A stretch of 64,000 bases of DNA from Shewanella nanhaiensis (GTDB taxonomy: Bacteria > Pseudomonadota > Gammaproteobacteria > Enterobacterales > Shewanellaceae), in NCBI RefSeq assembly GCF_019457885.1, contig NZ_JAHZST010000007.1:124001-188000 (forward strand), in the 5' to 3' direction. The notes under the pieces are model-generated. The model made no database searches. It was not told the origin of the DNA and saw only the letters and a list, made by a program, of their open reading frames with translations. The position numbers were made by a program, and so were the translations under genes. Positions within the stretch are counted from its first letter, which is position 1. Each line of letters begins with the position of its first letter. Below are positions 39,408 through 49,695 of this stretch, in pieces.

Positions 39408-40361
39408 CTAATGTGCAATAAAGCCTGCTTTTATGCCTGTTTTTAAAGTGAACTGATCGCCAATAGAGCCGACAACCATGTGCTTTCTGTCTGAGGCCAA
39501 ATGGCCGCGCAATGTATAGAGGGCATCGATGCCGGTGCAGTGTGCGCCAATCATCTGATCGACGCCAAACCCTTGTAGTTTCTTGGCCGTCCACGCTAAG
39601 TGTTCATCTGTTGCGGACACTAAATGAAATCCACCTATGGCTGCTGAGATTTTACCTGGGTGAATGTTAGCGGTAATGTGCTCCATGGTATTAATAATCC
39701 CCGCATGGCCGCAGCCAGAGATCAGTACAAAACCTTGATTGGTATCGATAACCAAGGAGAGATCTTCTGGGATATCGTCCTCGACTAAACCTGCTTGTGT
39801 GACGATCTGTCCCTTTCCACTCCAGTTTTTCTCAGGATGAACCCGCGGTACTTGGCCTGTAAGCCAAACTCCGGGGAATATCTCAGTGGGCTTCTCATAA
39901 ACAATAAACTCGCTTCCCAGCGCGATCAGCTCATCTCGCGTCGTTAATATTGAATTTCGGCTATTGGCTCGCTCTGCAAATATCCCCTTGCCCACATGGA
40001 TTCGAGTTAGCGCCTTGGGGTTTTGTAAACGAAGTGTTTTTCTGAGGGTGAGCAAGCCACCTGTGTGATCGCCATGATTATGACTTAATATCACATCTTC
40101 AACGTCAGACAGATCGATACCTAAAGTTTGAGCATTTTGCAGTACGGTTTCAGGACGATTGCCGGTATCAAACAAAATCTTCCTACCATCAACCTCTATC
40201 AGGGCGGAATACCCCCACTCCCCAATTCCGCGACTGGCAAGCATGGTCGAAAGCGTAGTGATTTTTAACGTATTAGCCTGTGTAAACTCCTTGGCATTGA
40301 CTCCATTTACCGAGCTAAAAACACTGACGAACATCAGCAGTAAATATAAAAATTTAGTCAT
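39408..40361 (-). CDS. Exported metallo-beta-lactamase-fold hydrolase
   Basis: A 317-residue protein with an N-terminal signal peptide (cleavage near VNAKE, residue 24). The metal motif is LSHNHGDHTGG near residue 91, the HxHxDH of the superfamily. Further ligands are expected in SGCGHAGIIN near 215 and GAHCTG near 285. The pattern GHAGIINT with an AIGGFHL segment resembles MBL-fold enzymes annotated as dihydropterin-related phosphate synthases or general MBL hydrolases rather than antibiotic beta-lactamases. Its 3' end lies 20 bases from the repeat array. Substrate unknown. Confidence 0.85.
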   Translation of the reverse strand: MTKFLYLLLMFVSVFSSVNGVNAKEFTQANTLKITTLSTMLASRGIGEWGYSALIEVDGRKILFDTGNRPETVLQNAQTLGIDLSDVEDVILSHNHGDHTGGLLTLRKTLRLQNPKALTRIHVGKGIFAERANSRNSILTTRDELIALGSEFIVYEKPTEIFPGVWLTGQVPRVHPEKNWSGKGQIVTQAGLVEDDIPEDLSLVIDTNQGFVLISGCGHAGIINTMEHITANIHPGKISAAIGGFHLVSATDEHLAWTAKKLQGFGVDQMIGAHCTGIDALYTLRGHLASDRKHMVVGSIGDQFTLKTGIKAGFIAH

Positions 40362-40539
40362 CTATCATCCTTAATCATTTAATATTCTCTAGCCACTTTA
40401 CGTTTATCATCAAAAATCAGTCAACCTCGTTTTTACATCGTTTCTATATCTATCCAGCTCTTTGCTCTGGCAGCCCTCTTGCCTGAAGTGCTAGTATTTC
40501 GCCGAGCATCAAGGATCACAATAAATAAGAGCCAACGCA

Positions 40540-41664
40540 TTGAAAACGATATTAACATTAAGCGTATTGAGCTTACTTTTCGTAACTCAGTCAGCATTAG
40601 CTTCCGAGCCAAACTCAGTCACGACTGCCAGTGGAACTGAGCAATTCGATGAACACTATTTCGATGGACCCTATCTGTTCTATAAAAAGGGGGACGAGCA
40701 AGAGGCCAGCGATAAACAGCACGCATCTTGGATCTGCGATAGCACCTTGCTGACCACAGAGATTACCGAACTGCAACTTCAGCGCCCCTTAAACTGTGGC
40801 CAGTTACCTGAGCCATTGCTGAATCAAGACGCTAAGGTCGTTCACCCAGATACTTATACCGGCGTGAAAAAAATCGTCGCGTTAAGTGATGTCCATGGCC
40901 AGTATGATGTGCTTATTCATCTATTAAAAAAGCAGAAGATCATCGACCAAAACGGTGATTGGGCGTTTGGTGATGGCCATATGGTGATGACGGGAGATAT
41001 GTTCGACCGAGGTCATCAGATTAATGAAGTGCTTTGGTTCATGTATAAGCTAGACAGGCAAGCATCAAAAGCTGGCGGTAAACTTCACCTGTTAATGGGC
41101 AATCATGAACAGATGGTGATGCGTGGTGACCTGCGTTATGTCAATGAGCGCTATCAAACCACTGAGAAACTGTTAAACCGTACCTATGATGAGCTGTATG
41201 ACAACAGTAGTGAGATAGGCCAGTGGCTGCGCAGCAAAAACACCCTAGTGAAAATTAATGACTCGCTGTTTCTCCATGGCGGAGTTAGCAGCGAATGGCT
41301 CGAACGTGGACTCAATCTAGAAAGGGCCAACCGTTTATATCGTGCTAATGTCGACAAATCTAAGGAGGAGATACGCCAAGACCCACTATTAAACTTCCTC
41401 TTCTTTGGCAATGGACCAACTTGGTTCAGAGGTTATTTCAAACCAGACTTTGATGAAAACGAACTCGATAAGATATTAGCCTACTTTCAGGTCAAGCGAG
41501 TAGTTGTCGGGCACACCTCTCAAGAGCAGGTATTAGGGCTGTTTGATAACAGGGTTTTAGCCATCGACTCCAGTATTAAAAATGGCAATTCAGGGGAGAT
41601 CCTTCTGATGAAAGAGGGGCATTTAATACGCGGTTTATACAATGGTAACCGACAAGCCCTGTAA
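40540..41664 (+). CDS. Exported PPP-family phosphatase (Shewanella-like phosphatase)
   Basis: A 374-residue periplasmic metallophosphatase of the PPP superfamily. The TTG start gives a clear signal peptide (MKTILTLSVLSLLF, ending SALAS) and no in-frame ATG would preserve it. Metal-binding motifs are SDVHGQYDVL near residue 112, GDMFDRG near 150 and GNHEQM near 187. Histidines in FLHGG and VVGHTS lie further on. These match the Shewanella-like (Shelph) phosphatase group, whose founding bacterial member is a cold-active tyrosine phosphatase of Shewanella. The natural substrate is not known. It is divergent from the MBL gene. Confidence 0.9.
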   Translation: MKTILTLSVLSLLFVTQSALASEPNSVTTASGTEQFDEHYFDGPYLFYKKGDEQEASDKQHASWICDSTLLTTEITELQLQRPLNCGQLPEPLLNQDAKVVHPDTYTGVKKIVALSDVHGQYDVLIHLLKKQKIIDQNGDWAFGDGHMVMTGDMFDRGHQINEVLWFMYKLDRQASKAGGKLHLLMGNHEQMVMRGDLRYVNERYQTTEKLLNRTYDELYDNSSEIGQWLRSKNTLVKINDSLFLHGGVSSEWLERGLNLERANRLYRANVDKSKEEIRQDPLLNFLFFGNGPTWFRGYFKPDFDENELDKILAYFQVKRVVVGHTSQEQVLGLFDNRVLAIDSSIKNGNSGEILLMKEGHLIRGLYNGNRQAL

Positions 41665-41694
41665 GTAGACAAACCTCAACAGTTAATCACGCCG

Positions 41695-42081
41695 CTATAG
41701 ATGCAACAATATCGAACTCTGATCTTTCTTCGGCATCTTAGCCACAACCAACATAAACGAGTTATCTATCATGCGCTCTATCTCACCATTAGGGATAGAG
41801 CCATTAAGAATAATGGTATTCCACAGCGCCTTATTCATATGATAACCGGGGATCACAGCAGGAAATATATCCCTCAATATCGCAGCTTCATCGGGATCGC
41901 ACTTAAGGTTCATCCACCAATCTTGATAACCCTCTTCATCACCTTTCCCCATCTTACCAATGGCTAAAGTGGCGAACATTTTTCCCTTCACCTTAAACAC
42001 AGAAACCTCCTTACCGAAGGGAAAATCAAGTATGGTTTCAGGTTTAGATAACAAGTACTTTTTTACCGTTTCAACATCCAT
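41695..42081 (-). CDS. MmcQ/YjbR-family protein
   Basis: A 128-residue cytosolic protein with the family pattern: an N-terminal VKKYLLSKPETILDFPFGKEVSVFKV, WWMNLKCDPDEAAILR near residue 75 and PGYHMNKALWNTI near 95. The fold is CyaY-like and the proteins are often called DNA-binding, though the biochemical role is not established. It is a single gene on the minus strand, convergent with the phosphatase and 30 bases before the 99-residue gene's stop. Confidence 0.88.
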   Translation of the reverse strand: MDVETVKKYLLSKPETILDFPFGKEVSVFKVKGKMFATLAIGKMGKGDEEGYQDWWMNLKCDPDEAAILRDIFPAVIPGYHMNKALWNTIILNGSIPNGEIERMIDNSFMLVVAKMPKKDQSSILLHL

Positions 42082-42110
42082 TGTTTTTAACTAAAGCTCC
42101 GCAATATGAT

Positions 42111-42410
42111 TTAACTTAAAGTTCTCTCTTCAACTGCCTGCGCCTGTGGCTTTGTAAAAGAGCGGCTAACGTTAACGCACTCAAGCATACTCTTTATATA
42201 GAGAGGGAGCGAGCCATTGTCACTTGGAACCCGCTTGCCGACAAACTTTGCCATATAGAGCTTTGTTTTACTCGGGTACCAAGAAAATAGCACCACCTTG
42301 TGCCCCTGATTGGTTTCCACATAACATTTATAGTCAGCCCTCTCCTCTGCTGCAATGCTAAATGAGAGCCAGAGACAGCATAAACTGATAGCGCAAAGTA
42401 ACTTTTTCAT
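42111..42410 (-). CDS. Small exported protein of unknown function
   Basis: A 99-residue protein with a signal peptide (MKKLLCAISLCCLWLSFSIA, cleavage before AEER). The mature part of about 79 residues has two cysteines (YKCYVET and LECVNVS) that could form a disulfide and is otherwise unremarkable. It starts 33 bases after the PilY1 stop on the same strand, so it may be cotranscribed with pilY1. I do not recognise the family. Confidence 0.75.
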   Translation of the reverse strand: MKKLLCAISLCCLWLSFSIAAEERADYKCYVETNQGHKVVLFSWYPSKTKLYMAKFVGKRVPSDNGSLPLYIKSMLECVNVSRSFTKPQAQAVEERTLS

Positions 42411-42442
42411 CTTATTTTCCTAAAGCTCATCAATCCATAAAC

Positions 42443-45400
42443 TTAATCAGACGTGTAGTAATAAATTTTATTAGTACTGAGTCCGCCGCCCACACACTTT
42501 AGATCATTGGGGTCACACCCTTCAGGTGGGTTGCCCGGTGAAGCCGCACCTATACCGATAAGGTACATATTCGAAGGCTTAGCCTCCTCACCTTCATTAA
42601 CCACACGAGGAGGAACAATCAGCTGGGGCGTATCAGGCACAAATTCACCGGTTCTTATATAGTTATAGGTTCGCGTTCCTCTATGAAGATCGAAGTTATA
42701 GAGGAATCCCGCTCCAGCGCTAATACATTGGTCACTGCTGGAGTTATCACCGGGTGGCACAAATGAGGTGAAGAAAACCCGCCCATTAACTATGGTGGCA
42801 GGTGATAGATTTTTCTCGCCAGCACGGGAGAAACTGTAATACCAACCTCTTTTCTTACCAAAATCGATCTGCTCCTGCTCATCAGAATCTGAAGGGGGAG
42901 TTGAGGTAACATCATAGAGGTTGGATAGGGTCAACGTTGTGGGAATAACCACTCCACTGCCCCCACCTTTAAAGGAGCGACTCACCACATTTCTATCCTG
43001 CAGGGTAAAGAACATATCCGAGCGGCTTAAATCTGATGGCATCGCCCTGTGTCCGCTACCTACCACCACAGCATCATAGGGGATATTAAGCTTAGTTTTG
43101 GTTTTGGTTGTCGTCCCGCCATTGTCGACAGTCACCTCAGCAATATTGGTGATGACGGTTTGTGCCACGGCTGGAGCTGAGTAGAAACGTCTATCAGAAG
43201 ATTGGACGCCACCACCTAAGCTGGCAAACTTAAACCCAGACCACTTATTTGTATCGGCAGATGGCATATCCATACGCCATACGTTACCGCCTGTATCTGT
43301 CGCGTAAATACGATCGCTTGCGCCATCAGCATTAGAATCTAATACGGCGACAGAGCTTGGAATACTGTCAGAGATCCCTGGAAGTTGTGTGCCTCCAGTA
43401 CTGGCAGAGCCAAACTGATGCACCAATGCACCTGTTTCGGCATCAAGAATAAAGACTCCGCGTCCTTTTACATCATCGGCTCCAATACCGGCCCCATCTT
43501 TACCCGATGGTGAATAACCAGCACCAAAAATAAGCACCGGATTCTCGCTACTTCGACCTGGAATATTGGTCACCACAGGAGTTGACCAAGACTGACCTAG
43601 CTCAGACATGCCGGGCGAGCTGGCATCCACTTTCCACATAAAGCTTGGGTTATCGGGATCACTGATATCAATAGCATAGTAACTACTGCCCCCACGGCGC
43701 ATGCCAAAGAAGAGCCACGCCTTCTCGATACCTGAATCATTGGTTTTGGTATAGGCCACAGGAGAGCCGTCAACGCCATACACAGAGTGAACACCAGTTG
43801 GCACATTCGCCCTAAGAGTTTTTAGATTTGGCAGAAGTTCATAGGGGATAAAAGCCCAAGTTTCAGTCACACTGTTACTGCTACTATCATCTTTGAACAT
43901 ATGCAGAAAACCATGGTTAGTCCCCATGACAATGCGAACATCTGGTGCCGATTTTGTACCAAAATTGAGTGCTAACGGCTTTGAGTGAAGTGCATCCCCC
44001 ATAATGTCATCGCGCCAATTCGTCGCAGGATTTGGAATAGTTTCCAGCCCTTTATTGTTATCGACATCTAGGCCCTTCGCCCAACCAAAAAGAGAGGGGA
44101 ACTCCTCTTCAGCAACGCCTAAATAGCTGACTAAGTTTTCGGTCCCCCCTGCAGTACCAGCAACTTTGTCAACGGTCAGCTCAGTTAATCCAGTGTTTAA
44201 ATTGCTATAGATGGTTCTAGAATCAGCCGCCTGCATCGCAGACAAGGCACCACCTTTTTCAACCTCATTGCCATCACCACCTGCACTACATACAGCAGAA
44301 GGAGTCCAGAAAGAGCAGGCTGTAGACTTAATATTACCATCGAGACCTATGGCAGGGTTTCCCGCCTTATCAACCACAACCCCCTTCCCTGTCACCCTGT
44401 ATTTCTTAAGATTCCCGAGCCAGGTCGGCCCTTTGTTAGGCAAGAAAATAGAGTAGTAAGCGTACTCAAACGATTGAGTTCGATTGAAGTTATTACTCGC
44501 GACAGCTGGCGAAGTAAAGCTAGAGTTAGTATCTAACGCTTCACTCACCACCTGCTGGAGTGAGCCCTGTAACAGGTTGGCATTAGTAGCATCAAAATAG
44601 CGTCCTCCACCTACTTCAGCAGTTTTCTTCAAAAGTGCCGCTGCAGTAGCAGCTCCTTTACTAAAACCTATGGTGTGAGTACTAACGGTTTGATCGCCCG
44701 GTTCACTGCTATTAAGATCATACTTATTCATCCAACTTGACAGCGCACTTAAGTAATTAAGATCTCCTCCCTCTTCTGTGCCATATTTATCCGTTCCTCC
44801 AGTTAGTGTGTCAATAAAATCATCTGCAGCCGCATCCTTTGTCGGTACACCATCAGTAATAATCACCACACTGGCGTTATTCTGACACTTTTTAAATGGC
44901 GATTCATAAATGCCACTTTTAGCCACAGAAGGGTCCATTTTAGGCTGCTCACTAACGAAGTAACCAGCATTAGGCAGGTCAGTATTTTTATAGGCGAAAT
45001 CGACACTTAATCCAGAAAAATAGCGATAGGCTTCATACAGTGTTTCACAAAGAGGGGTATTCGTCTTACCTTTAATATCGTCAATAATTTCAATCAAATC
45101 AGATTTAACCCCAGAGGTATTCTCCTTTAAACCAGAGATAATCCTCCCGCCATCACGCTCAAACTCATTCCACGCGTTAACATTAAACACCGCTAAGCCA
45201 AAATCGACACTTGGCGTGGTTAAAATGATACTTTTAACCGCATTCTTTGCAATATCTAAACGGCTGATATTCGCCTTCTCTTTAGTACCATGTTGCCAAG
45301 TCAAATAGTCTTGAGTGTAGATAGTCAGCGGACGGCCTATACCAAACCCTGTCAGTTCAGCGCGCTCACGCGCTCTTTGCTTAATCGTTTCTGTAGAACC

Positions 45401-46081
45401 TGCATTCGCATAAGTATAATACTTTGGGTTACTGACCGAACCTCGTCCATCGACGGGCAAACCACTTGTCACTCCCCCAGCATTGGCCCATTTTTCATCC
45501 TGTATATCTTCAAAACAATCGACCGCAATGACACCGTCAGAGCCAGTATCATCGAGCTCCTTCCAGGTTCCTTCAGAGCCAGTAAATGAATAACCTCTGA
45601 AGTAGCCAGTATAAAAACCATATTTATGTAGTGATTCCCAAGAGCTCTCACAACTATTGATCACTCCAGAAAAGTGACGTGTTTCTGATGTGTTGGAGGG
45701 GTTAGGTTGATCTTCTGCTGCCGTGGCACCTCTGGTGAAGTAGAGCTTGTTTTGCTTGCCTAAGTTATCGCCGCTAATGCCACCAGCATTGGATGAGTAA
45801 GGTTTTTCAGCTCCAACAACGGTTGTCTTCATACTGCCGGAGTTATCAAAAATGATCAGCATCTGCGGCCGAGCACCGCTACGTGCTGATGCTTCATAAA
45901 CATAAAGTTCAGTGTCATCGGCTAAGCTAGAAAGTGGCAACAGGGTATAAATAGCAGAAGAGCCGATCAAAAAAGATGAAAGTCTAAATCGACGAGAGGA
46001 AAAAGTTGACCGACCAATAGCAGTTAAACGGCTACAAACCTGACCACACATTGCAGTCAATTCAGGGGTAAAAATGCTCAT
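42443..46081 (-). CDS. pilY1: PilY1-type type IV pilus tip/adhesin protein
   Basis: A 1212-residue secreted protein. An N-terminal hydrophobic segment (about 33-54) after a basic stretch is followed by a von Willebrand A-like domain with MIDAS motif DNSGSM (79-84). The C-terminal half is the PilY1 beta-propeller, with GTNHGFLHMF, WAFIPYELLPNL and FFGMRRGG. A calcium-type loop DSNADGASD lies in the blade before VWRMD. PilY1 proteins sit at the pilus tip and affect retraction, adhesion and surface sensing. Minor pilin genes, usually beside pilY1, are absent here. Its promoter lies in the 500-base AT-rich upstream gap. Confidence 0.93.
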   Translation of the reverse strand: MSIFTPELTAMCGQVCSRLTAIGRSTFSSRRFRLSSFLIGSSAIYTLLPLSSLADDTELYVYEASARSGARPQMLIIFDNSGSMKTTVVGAEKPYSSNAGGISGDNLGKQNKLYFTRGATAAEDQPNPSNTSETRHFSGVINSCESSWESLHKYGFYTGYFRGYSFTGSEGTWKELDDTGSDGVIAVDCFEDIQDEKWANAGGVTSGLPVDGRGSVSNPKYYTYANAGSTETIKQRARERAELTGFGIGRPLTIYTQDYLTWQHGTKEKANISRLDIAKNAVKSIILTTPSVDFGLAVFNVNAWNEFERDGGRIISGLKENTSGVKSDLIEIIDDIKGKTNTPLCETLYEAYRYFSGLSVDFAYKNTDLPNAGYFVSEQPKMDPSVAKSGIYESPFKKCQNNASVVIITDGVPTKDAAADDFIDTLTGGTDKYGTEEGGDLNYLSALSSWMNKYDLNSSEPGDQTVSTHTIGFSKGAATAAALLKKTAEVGGGRYFDATNANLLQGSLQQVVSEALDTNSSFTSPAVASNNFNRTQSFEYAYYSIFLPNKGPTWLGNLKKYRVTGKGVVVDKAGNPAIGLDGNIKSTACSFWTPSAVCSAGGDGNEVEKGGALSAMQAADSRTIYSNLNTGLTELTVDKVAGTAGGTENLVSYLGVAEEEFPSLFGWAKGLDVDNNKGLETIPNPATNWRDDIMGDALHSKPLALNFGTKSAPDVRIVMGTNHGFLHMFKDDSSSNSVTETWAFIPYELLPNLKTLRANVPTGVHSVYGVDGSPVAYTKTNDSGIEKAWLFFGMRRGGSSYYAIDISDPDNPSFMWKVDASSPGMSELGQSWSTPVVTNIPGRSSENPVLIFGAGYSPSGKDGAGIGADDVKGRGVFILDAETGALVHQFGSASTGGTQLPGISDSIPSSVAVLDSNADGASDRIYATDTGGNVWRMDMPSADTNKWSGFKFASLGGGVQSSDRRFYSAPAVAQTVITNIAEVTVDNGGTTTKTKTKLNIPYDAVVVGSGHRAMPSDLSRSDMFFTLQDRNVVSRSFKGGGSGVVIPTTLTLSNLYDVTSTPPSDSDEQEQIDFGKKRGWYYSFSRAGEKNLSPATIVNGRVFFTSFVPPGDNSSSDQCISAGAGFLYNFDLHRGTRTYNYIRTGEFVPDTPQLIVPPRVVNEGEEAKPSNMYLIGIGAASPGNPPEGCDPNDLKCVGGGLSTNKIYYYTSD

Positions 46082-46520
46082 AGGGATATTTTCTATTCTT
46101 ATATGCGCACGGTAATGATTCCCTTCAGATACAGATGCTTACAACTCCCCTGTCACATCTCTTATTTTTAAATGACATCTAATACAGTAAACACTGCACT
46201 CAAGATTAAACACTAAACAAACCAAGAGAACAACAAGATTAAACCAACTTGACACACAATTACAACACTTTGCACTATTTTGAAATGTAAAGAGATAACC
46301 GCATTAAAACTCTGACAAGGTAAAAATTTCAGAGCATAAATTCAAATTACAAATATAAACTTAATCATTACTCTTTTTTTAAGTGAGCAAAAAGTAGAGA
46401 GCAGATGATAGAAATAAGAAACAAAAAAACAGACAAGCTAGTTTAAGAAGTAAATAAGGTGGAATATGCTAAACAAGAAAATGTGGAGACTTAGCGATAT
46501 TTCAGATTTGTGGCCGTAAT
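46082..46520. other. AT-rich intergenic region upstream of pilY1
   Basis: About 440 bases with very low GC and many stop codons in all frames. It must contain the pilY1 promoter. I see no ORF, hairpin or RNA gene. Confidence 0.5.
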
Positions 46521-46553
46521 AAAAAAAGGGTAAACAGTTCTGTTTACCCTTTA
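46521..46553. terminator. Intrinsic terminator after the first RND pump operon
   Basis: AAAGGGTAAACAG and CTGTTTACCCTTT form a 13-base stem with a minimal loop, followed on the minus strand by seven T residues. It ends the RND gene about 35 bases past its stop. Confidence 0.9.
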
Positions 46554-46587
46554 TCAATAACTCTTATCGATTAGAGCTTAAGCAAAA

Positions 46588-49500
46588 TCACTTTTGTCCA
46601 GCAAGCTGTTGAGCTGATATCGCCCGATTAAGCTTAGCTTCCACAAAACCCGGTGAATGGGTTGCTCCAGAGATGAGTCGATACATGGCGGGGATAACAA
46701 GTAGAGTCACAAAGGTCGCAAATGCCATGCCGAAAAAGACCACAGTTCCCACTGCAATACGACTCTCAGAGCCTGCTCCCGTCGACAAAATAAGTGGGAT
46801 AGCCCCCACTAAGGTGGTAAATGCCGTCATCAGAATAGGACGCAGACGACGAGCCGATGCATCGATAATCGCCTGCTCTAACTCAAAGCCTCTGTCTCTT
46901 AACTGATTAGCAAATTCGACAATTAAGATACCGTTCTTGGTCACCATACCGATCAGCATTATCATGCCTATCTGACTATAAATATTCAGCCCTTGTCCCG
47001 TGAGATAAAGGCCTAAAAATCCGCCAAATACCCCCATAGGTACAGTAAACATCACCACCATAGGATTAATAAAACTTTCAAACTGAGCAGCCAGCACCAG
47101 ATAAGCCACCAAAAGTGCTAAACCAAATACGACCAAGACACTGCTTTGATTCTCTTTAAAATCTTTGGACTCGCCCGTATAACTCACCGAAATATCGCTG
47201 GGTAAGATCTCTATCGCCTTTGCATCTAAGAAGTTAAGCGCTTCGCCTAAGGTATAACCTCCACCTAAATTCGCTTTTAAGGTGATCGATTTTTGCTTAT
47301 TGGTATGGCTGAGCTTATTTGCCGACGCTACCTCCTCAATATGGGTGATGGAGTCCAACGTAACCAACTCACCTCTAGCTGAGCGCATATAGATCTGGCT
47401 TAAGTCTGCCATACTGTTAAAACTATCTTCATCACCTCTTAAATAAACATCATACTCCTCACCGCGATCGATAAAGGTGGTTTCACTGCGCCCACCAAGC
47501 ATCACCTCTAAAGTCTCCGATACCTCGGCAACACTGATCCCAAGCTCAGCAGCTCGCTCTCTGTCGACGCTCACCACCAGTTCAGGGGTCGTTTCGGCGT
47601 AATCAAGATCGGCGCCCTCGAGCATAGGGCTATGAATCGCCTCCTCTTGCAGCACCTGAGCCCACTTAAACAGCTCATCATAATCTGAGCCACCAATCAC
47701 AAACTGCACAGGCTCGCTCGACTGCCCTCTAAATCCAGGCAGCATAGGGCGTACCATCACATCCGGAATACCTTTCAAGGCTTTAGCCACTATCCCCAGC
47801 GCTTGTTGAGCATTGATGCTTCTATCTTCCCAATTTTCCAGCTGCATAATCACAAAACCTGTCTGATCGCCTGCTCGGCCACCAAAAGCGGGAGCTTGCA
47901 CGCTAAAAGATTTGATCACCCCCTGCCCAAGCAAGGGCATCAATCTCTGCTCGACAATATCCATATTGGTGGTCATCCGGTTATAACTTGTTCCCTCCGC
48001 CCCTTTAACAAAAGCAAATATGACGCCGCGATCTTCCTGAGGCGCCAACTGTGAGGGCACACTTTGCATCAAAAGAGCGCTACCAAGGATACATAAGATG
48101 ATCACAAATGGAGCTGCAAAGCGAAAACGAACAGCTTGAGCTACCGTTTTGCGATAACCAAACTCTAATTTATTGAATAACTTGTCTATCCATAGGTTAA
48201 ATCGATTCGGCTTCACATTCGCTTTTAGCATCTTACTGCCAAGCACAGGCGTTAAAGTCAGCGCCACAATCGAGGAGAAGATAACTGACATGGCAAGCAT
48301 CACTGAAAACTCGGTAAATAAACGGCCAACCATCCCCTCCATAAAGGATATTGGCAGAAACACCATGACTAAAACGGCCGTAGTCGCCACCACGGCAAAG
48401 CCAACTTCACGTGTGCCTTTATAAGCGGCAAGTAGCGGCTCCTCACCCTTTTCAAGGTGATGAAATATATTCTCCACCACCACAATGGCATCATCCACGA
48501 CTAAACCAATTGAGAGAATAAGCGCCATTAACGTCAATAGATTAATCGAAAAACCAAAGAAGTTTGCCGCGATAAATGCTGAGATCAACGAGACGGGTAC
48601 TGTCACCGCGGGGATAAGTGTTGCACGCGCCTGACCAATAAAGATATAGAGCACCAATACCACGAGTCCACCAGTAATAAATAGGGTGTTGTATACCTCT
48701 GTAATAGAGCGGTCGATAAATACGGTCGAGTCATAATCGACCACAAGCTCTGTACCCGCAGGCAGAAACTGCTGGATACGCTCCACCTCTTTGTGAGCCG
48801 CCTTGGCAACCAAAAGCGGGTTCGCATCTGACTGAGCGATTATCCCTAAACTTAAATTCGGTACACCATCACTTTTAAAGGTGGAGTTTTCATTCTCAGC
48901 CCCGATAAACACCGAAGCCACATCTTTCAAATAGACAGGGCTGCCATCGCTAGCCGTACGCACCACAAGATAGTCAAAATCCTCAGCATTATGATAAAGA
49001 CGTGCGGTGCGAACAGTCATCACTGTCGTGTCGTTACGTACCTCACCACCTGGAGTTTCCACATTCTCCCTTTTCAGACTCGCAATAATATCAGCGGTAG
49101 TGACGTTACGTCCCGCCATCAGCTCGGGCTTTAACTGCACATACATCACCTTGTACAAGCCACCGGAAATACTCACCGAACTCACACCAGTGATCAGACT
49201 AAACCTATCTTCAAGCACACGCTGGGCGTAATCGGTAAGCTGAGTCCTGTCCATCACAGAGGAGCTTAGATTGATGTAGATAGAGGGCTGACCAGAGCCA
49301 TTGTCTTTAGATACAATCGGATCATTGGCTTCATCGGGCAGACGACGCTGGGCACGGGCTACTGCATCACGAACATCACTCACCCCTTCGGTCAGATCCC
49401 AGTCGAGATCGAAAGTGATGGTGATACGGGACATCCCATTTCGAGTCACAGAGGTTATCTCATCGATACCACTGATCCCCGTGAGTTCATCTTCCAGTGC

Positions 49501-49695
49501 CGTGGTGATCTGGCTCTCCATGATGGTTGCCGAAGCGCCTTCGTAGGTGGTCATCACAGTGACGACTGGGCTTTCAACATCGGGCATTTCACGGATAGCC
49601 AGCTTTGAGAAGGAAACCGCCCCAAAAACACACAGTAGCAAGCTTAAAACGATAGCAACAACTGGACGTTTTACTGAGATATCAGAAATTAACAT
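46588..49695 (-). CDS. RND efflux pump inner-membrane transporter (HAE1 type)
   Basis: A 1035-residue proton-driven RND permease with the standard two-fold repeat: a TM1 start (KRPVVAIVLSLLL), periplasmic porter domains, TM2-6, then a second porter and TM8-12. The proton-relay aspartates are in [16 protein letters not shown] near residue 406. The sequence begins IREMPDVESPVVTVMTTYEGASA, closer to MdtC/VexH-like pumps than to AcrB. It is translationally coupled to the adaptor gene by a one-base TAATG overlap. No outer-membrane channel gene accompanies it, so it probably uses a shared TolC. Substrates cannot be told from sequence. Confidence 0.95.
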   Translation of the reverse strand: MLISDISVKRPVVAIVLSLLLCVFGAVSFSKLAIREMPDVESPVVTVMTTYEGASATIMESQITTALEDELTGISGIDEITSVTRNGMSRITITFDLDWDLTEGVSDVRDAVARAQRRLPDEANDPIVSKDNGSGQPSIYINLSSSVMDRTQLTDYAQRVLEDRFSLITGVSSVSISGGLYKVMYVQLKPELMAGRNVTTADIIASLKRENVETPGGEVRNDTTVMTVRTARLYHNAEDFDYLVVRTASDGSPVYLKDVASVFIGAENENSTFKSDGVPNLSLGIIAQSDANPLLVAKAAHKEVERIQQFLPAGTELVVDYDSTVFIDRSITEVYNTLFITGGLVVLVLYIFIGQARATLIPAVTVPVSLISAFIAANFFGFSINLLTLMALILSIGLVVDDAIVVVENIFHHLEKGEEPLLAAYKGTREVGFAVVATTAVLVMVFLPISFMEGMVGRLFTEFSVMLAMSVIFSSIVALTLTPVLGSKMLKANVKPNRFNLWIDKLFNKLEFGYRKTVAQAVRFRFAAPFVIILCILGSALLMQSVPSQLAPQEDRGVIFAFVKGAEGTSYNRMTTNMDIVEQRLMPLLGQGVIKSFSVQAPAFGGRAGDQTGFVIMQLENWEDRSINAQQALGIVAKALKGIPDVMVRPMLPGFRGQSSEPVQFVIGGSDYDELFKWAQVLQEEAIHSPMLEGADLDYAETTPELVVSVDRERAAELGISVAEVSETLEVMLGGRSETTFIDRGEEYDVYLRGDEDSFNSMADLSQIYMRSARGELVTLDSITHIEEVASANKLSHTNKQKSITLKANLGGGYTLGEALNFLDAKAIEILPSDISVSYTGESKDFKENQSSVLVVFGLALLVAYLVLAAQFESFINPMVVMFTVPMGVFGGFLGLYLTGQGLNIYSQIGMIMLIGMVTKNGILIVEFANQLRDRGFELEQAIIDASARRLRPILMTAFTTLVGAIPLILSTGAGSESRIAVGTVVFFGMAFATFVTLLVIPAMYRLISGATHSPGFVEAKLNRAISAQQLAGQK

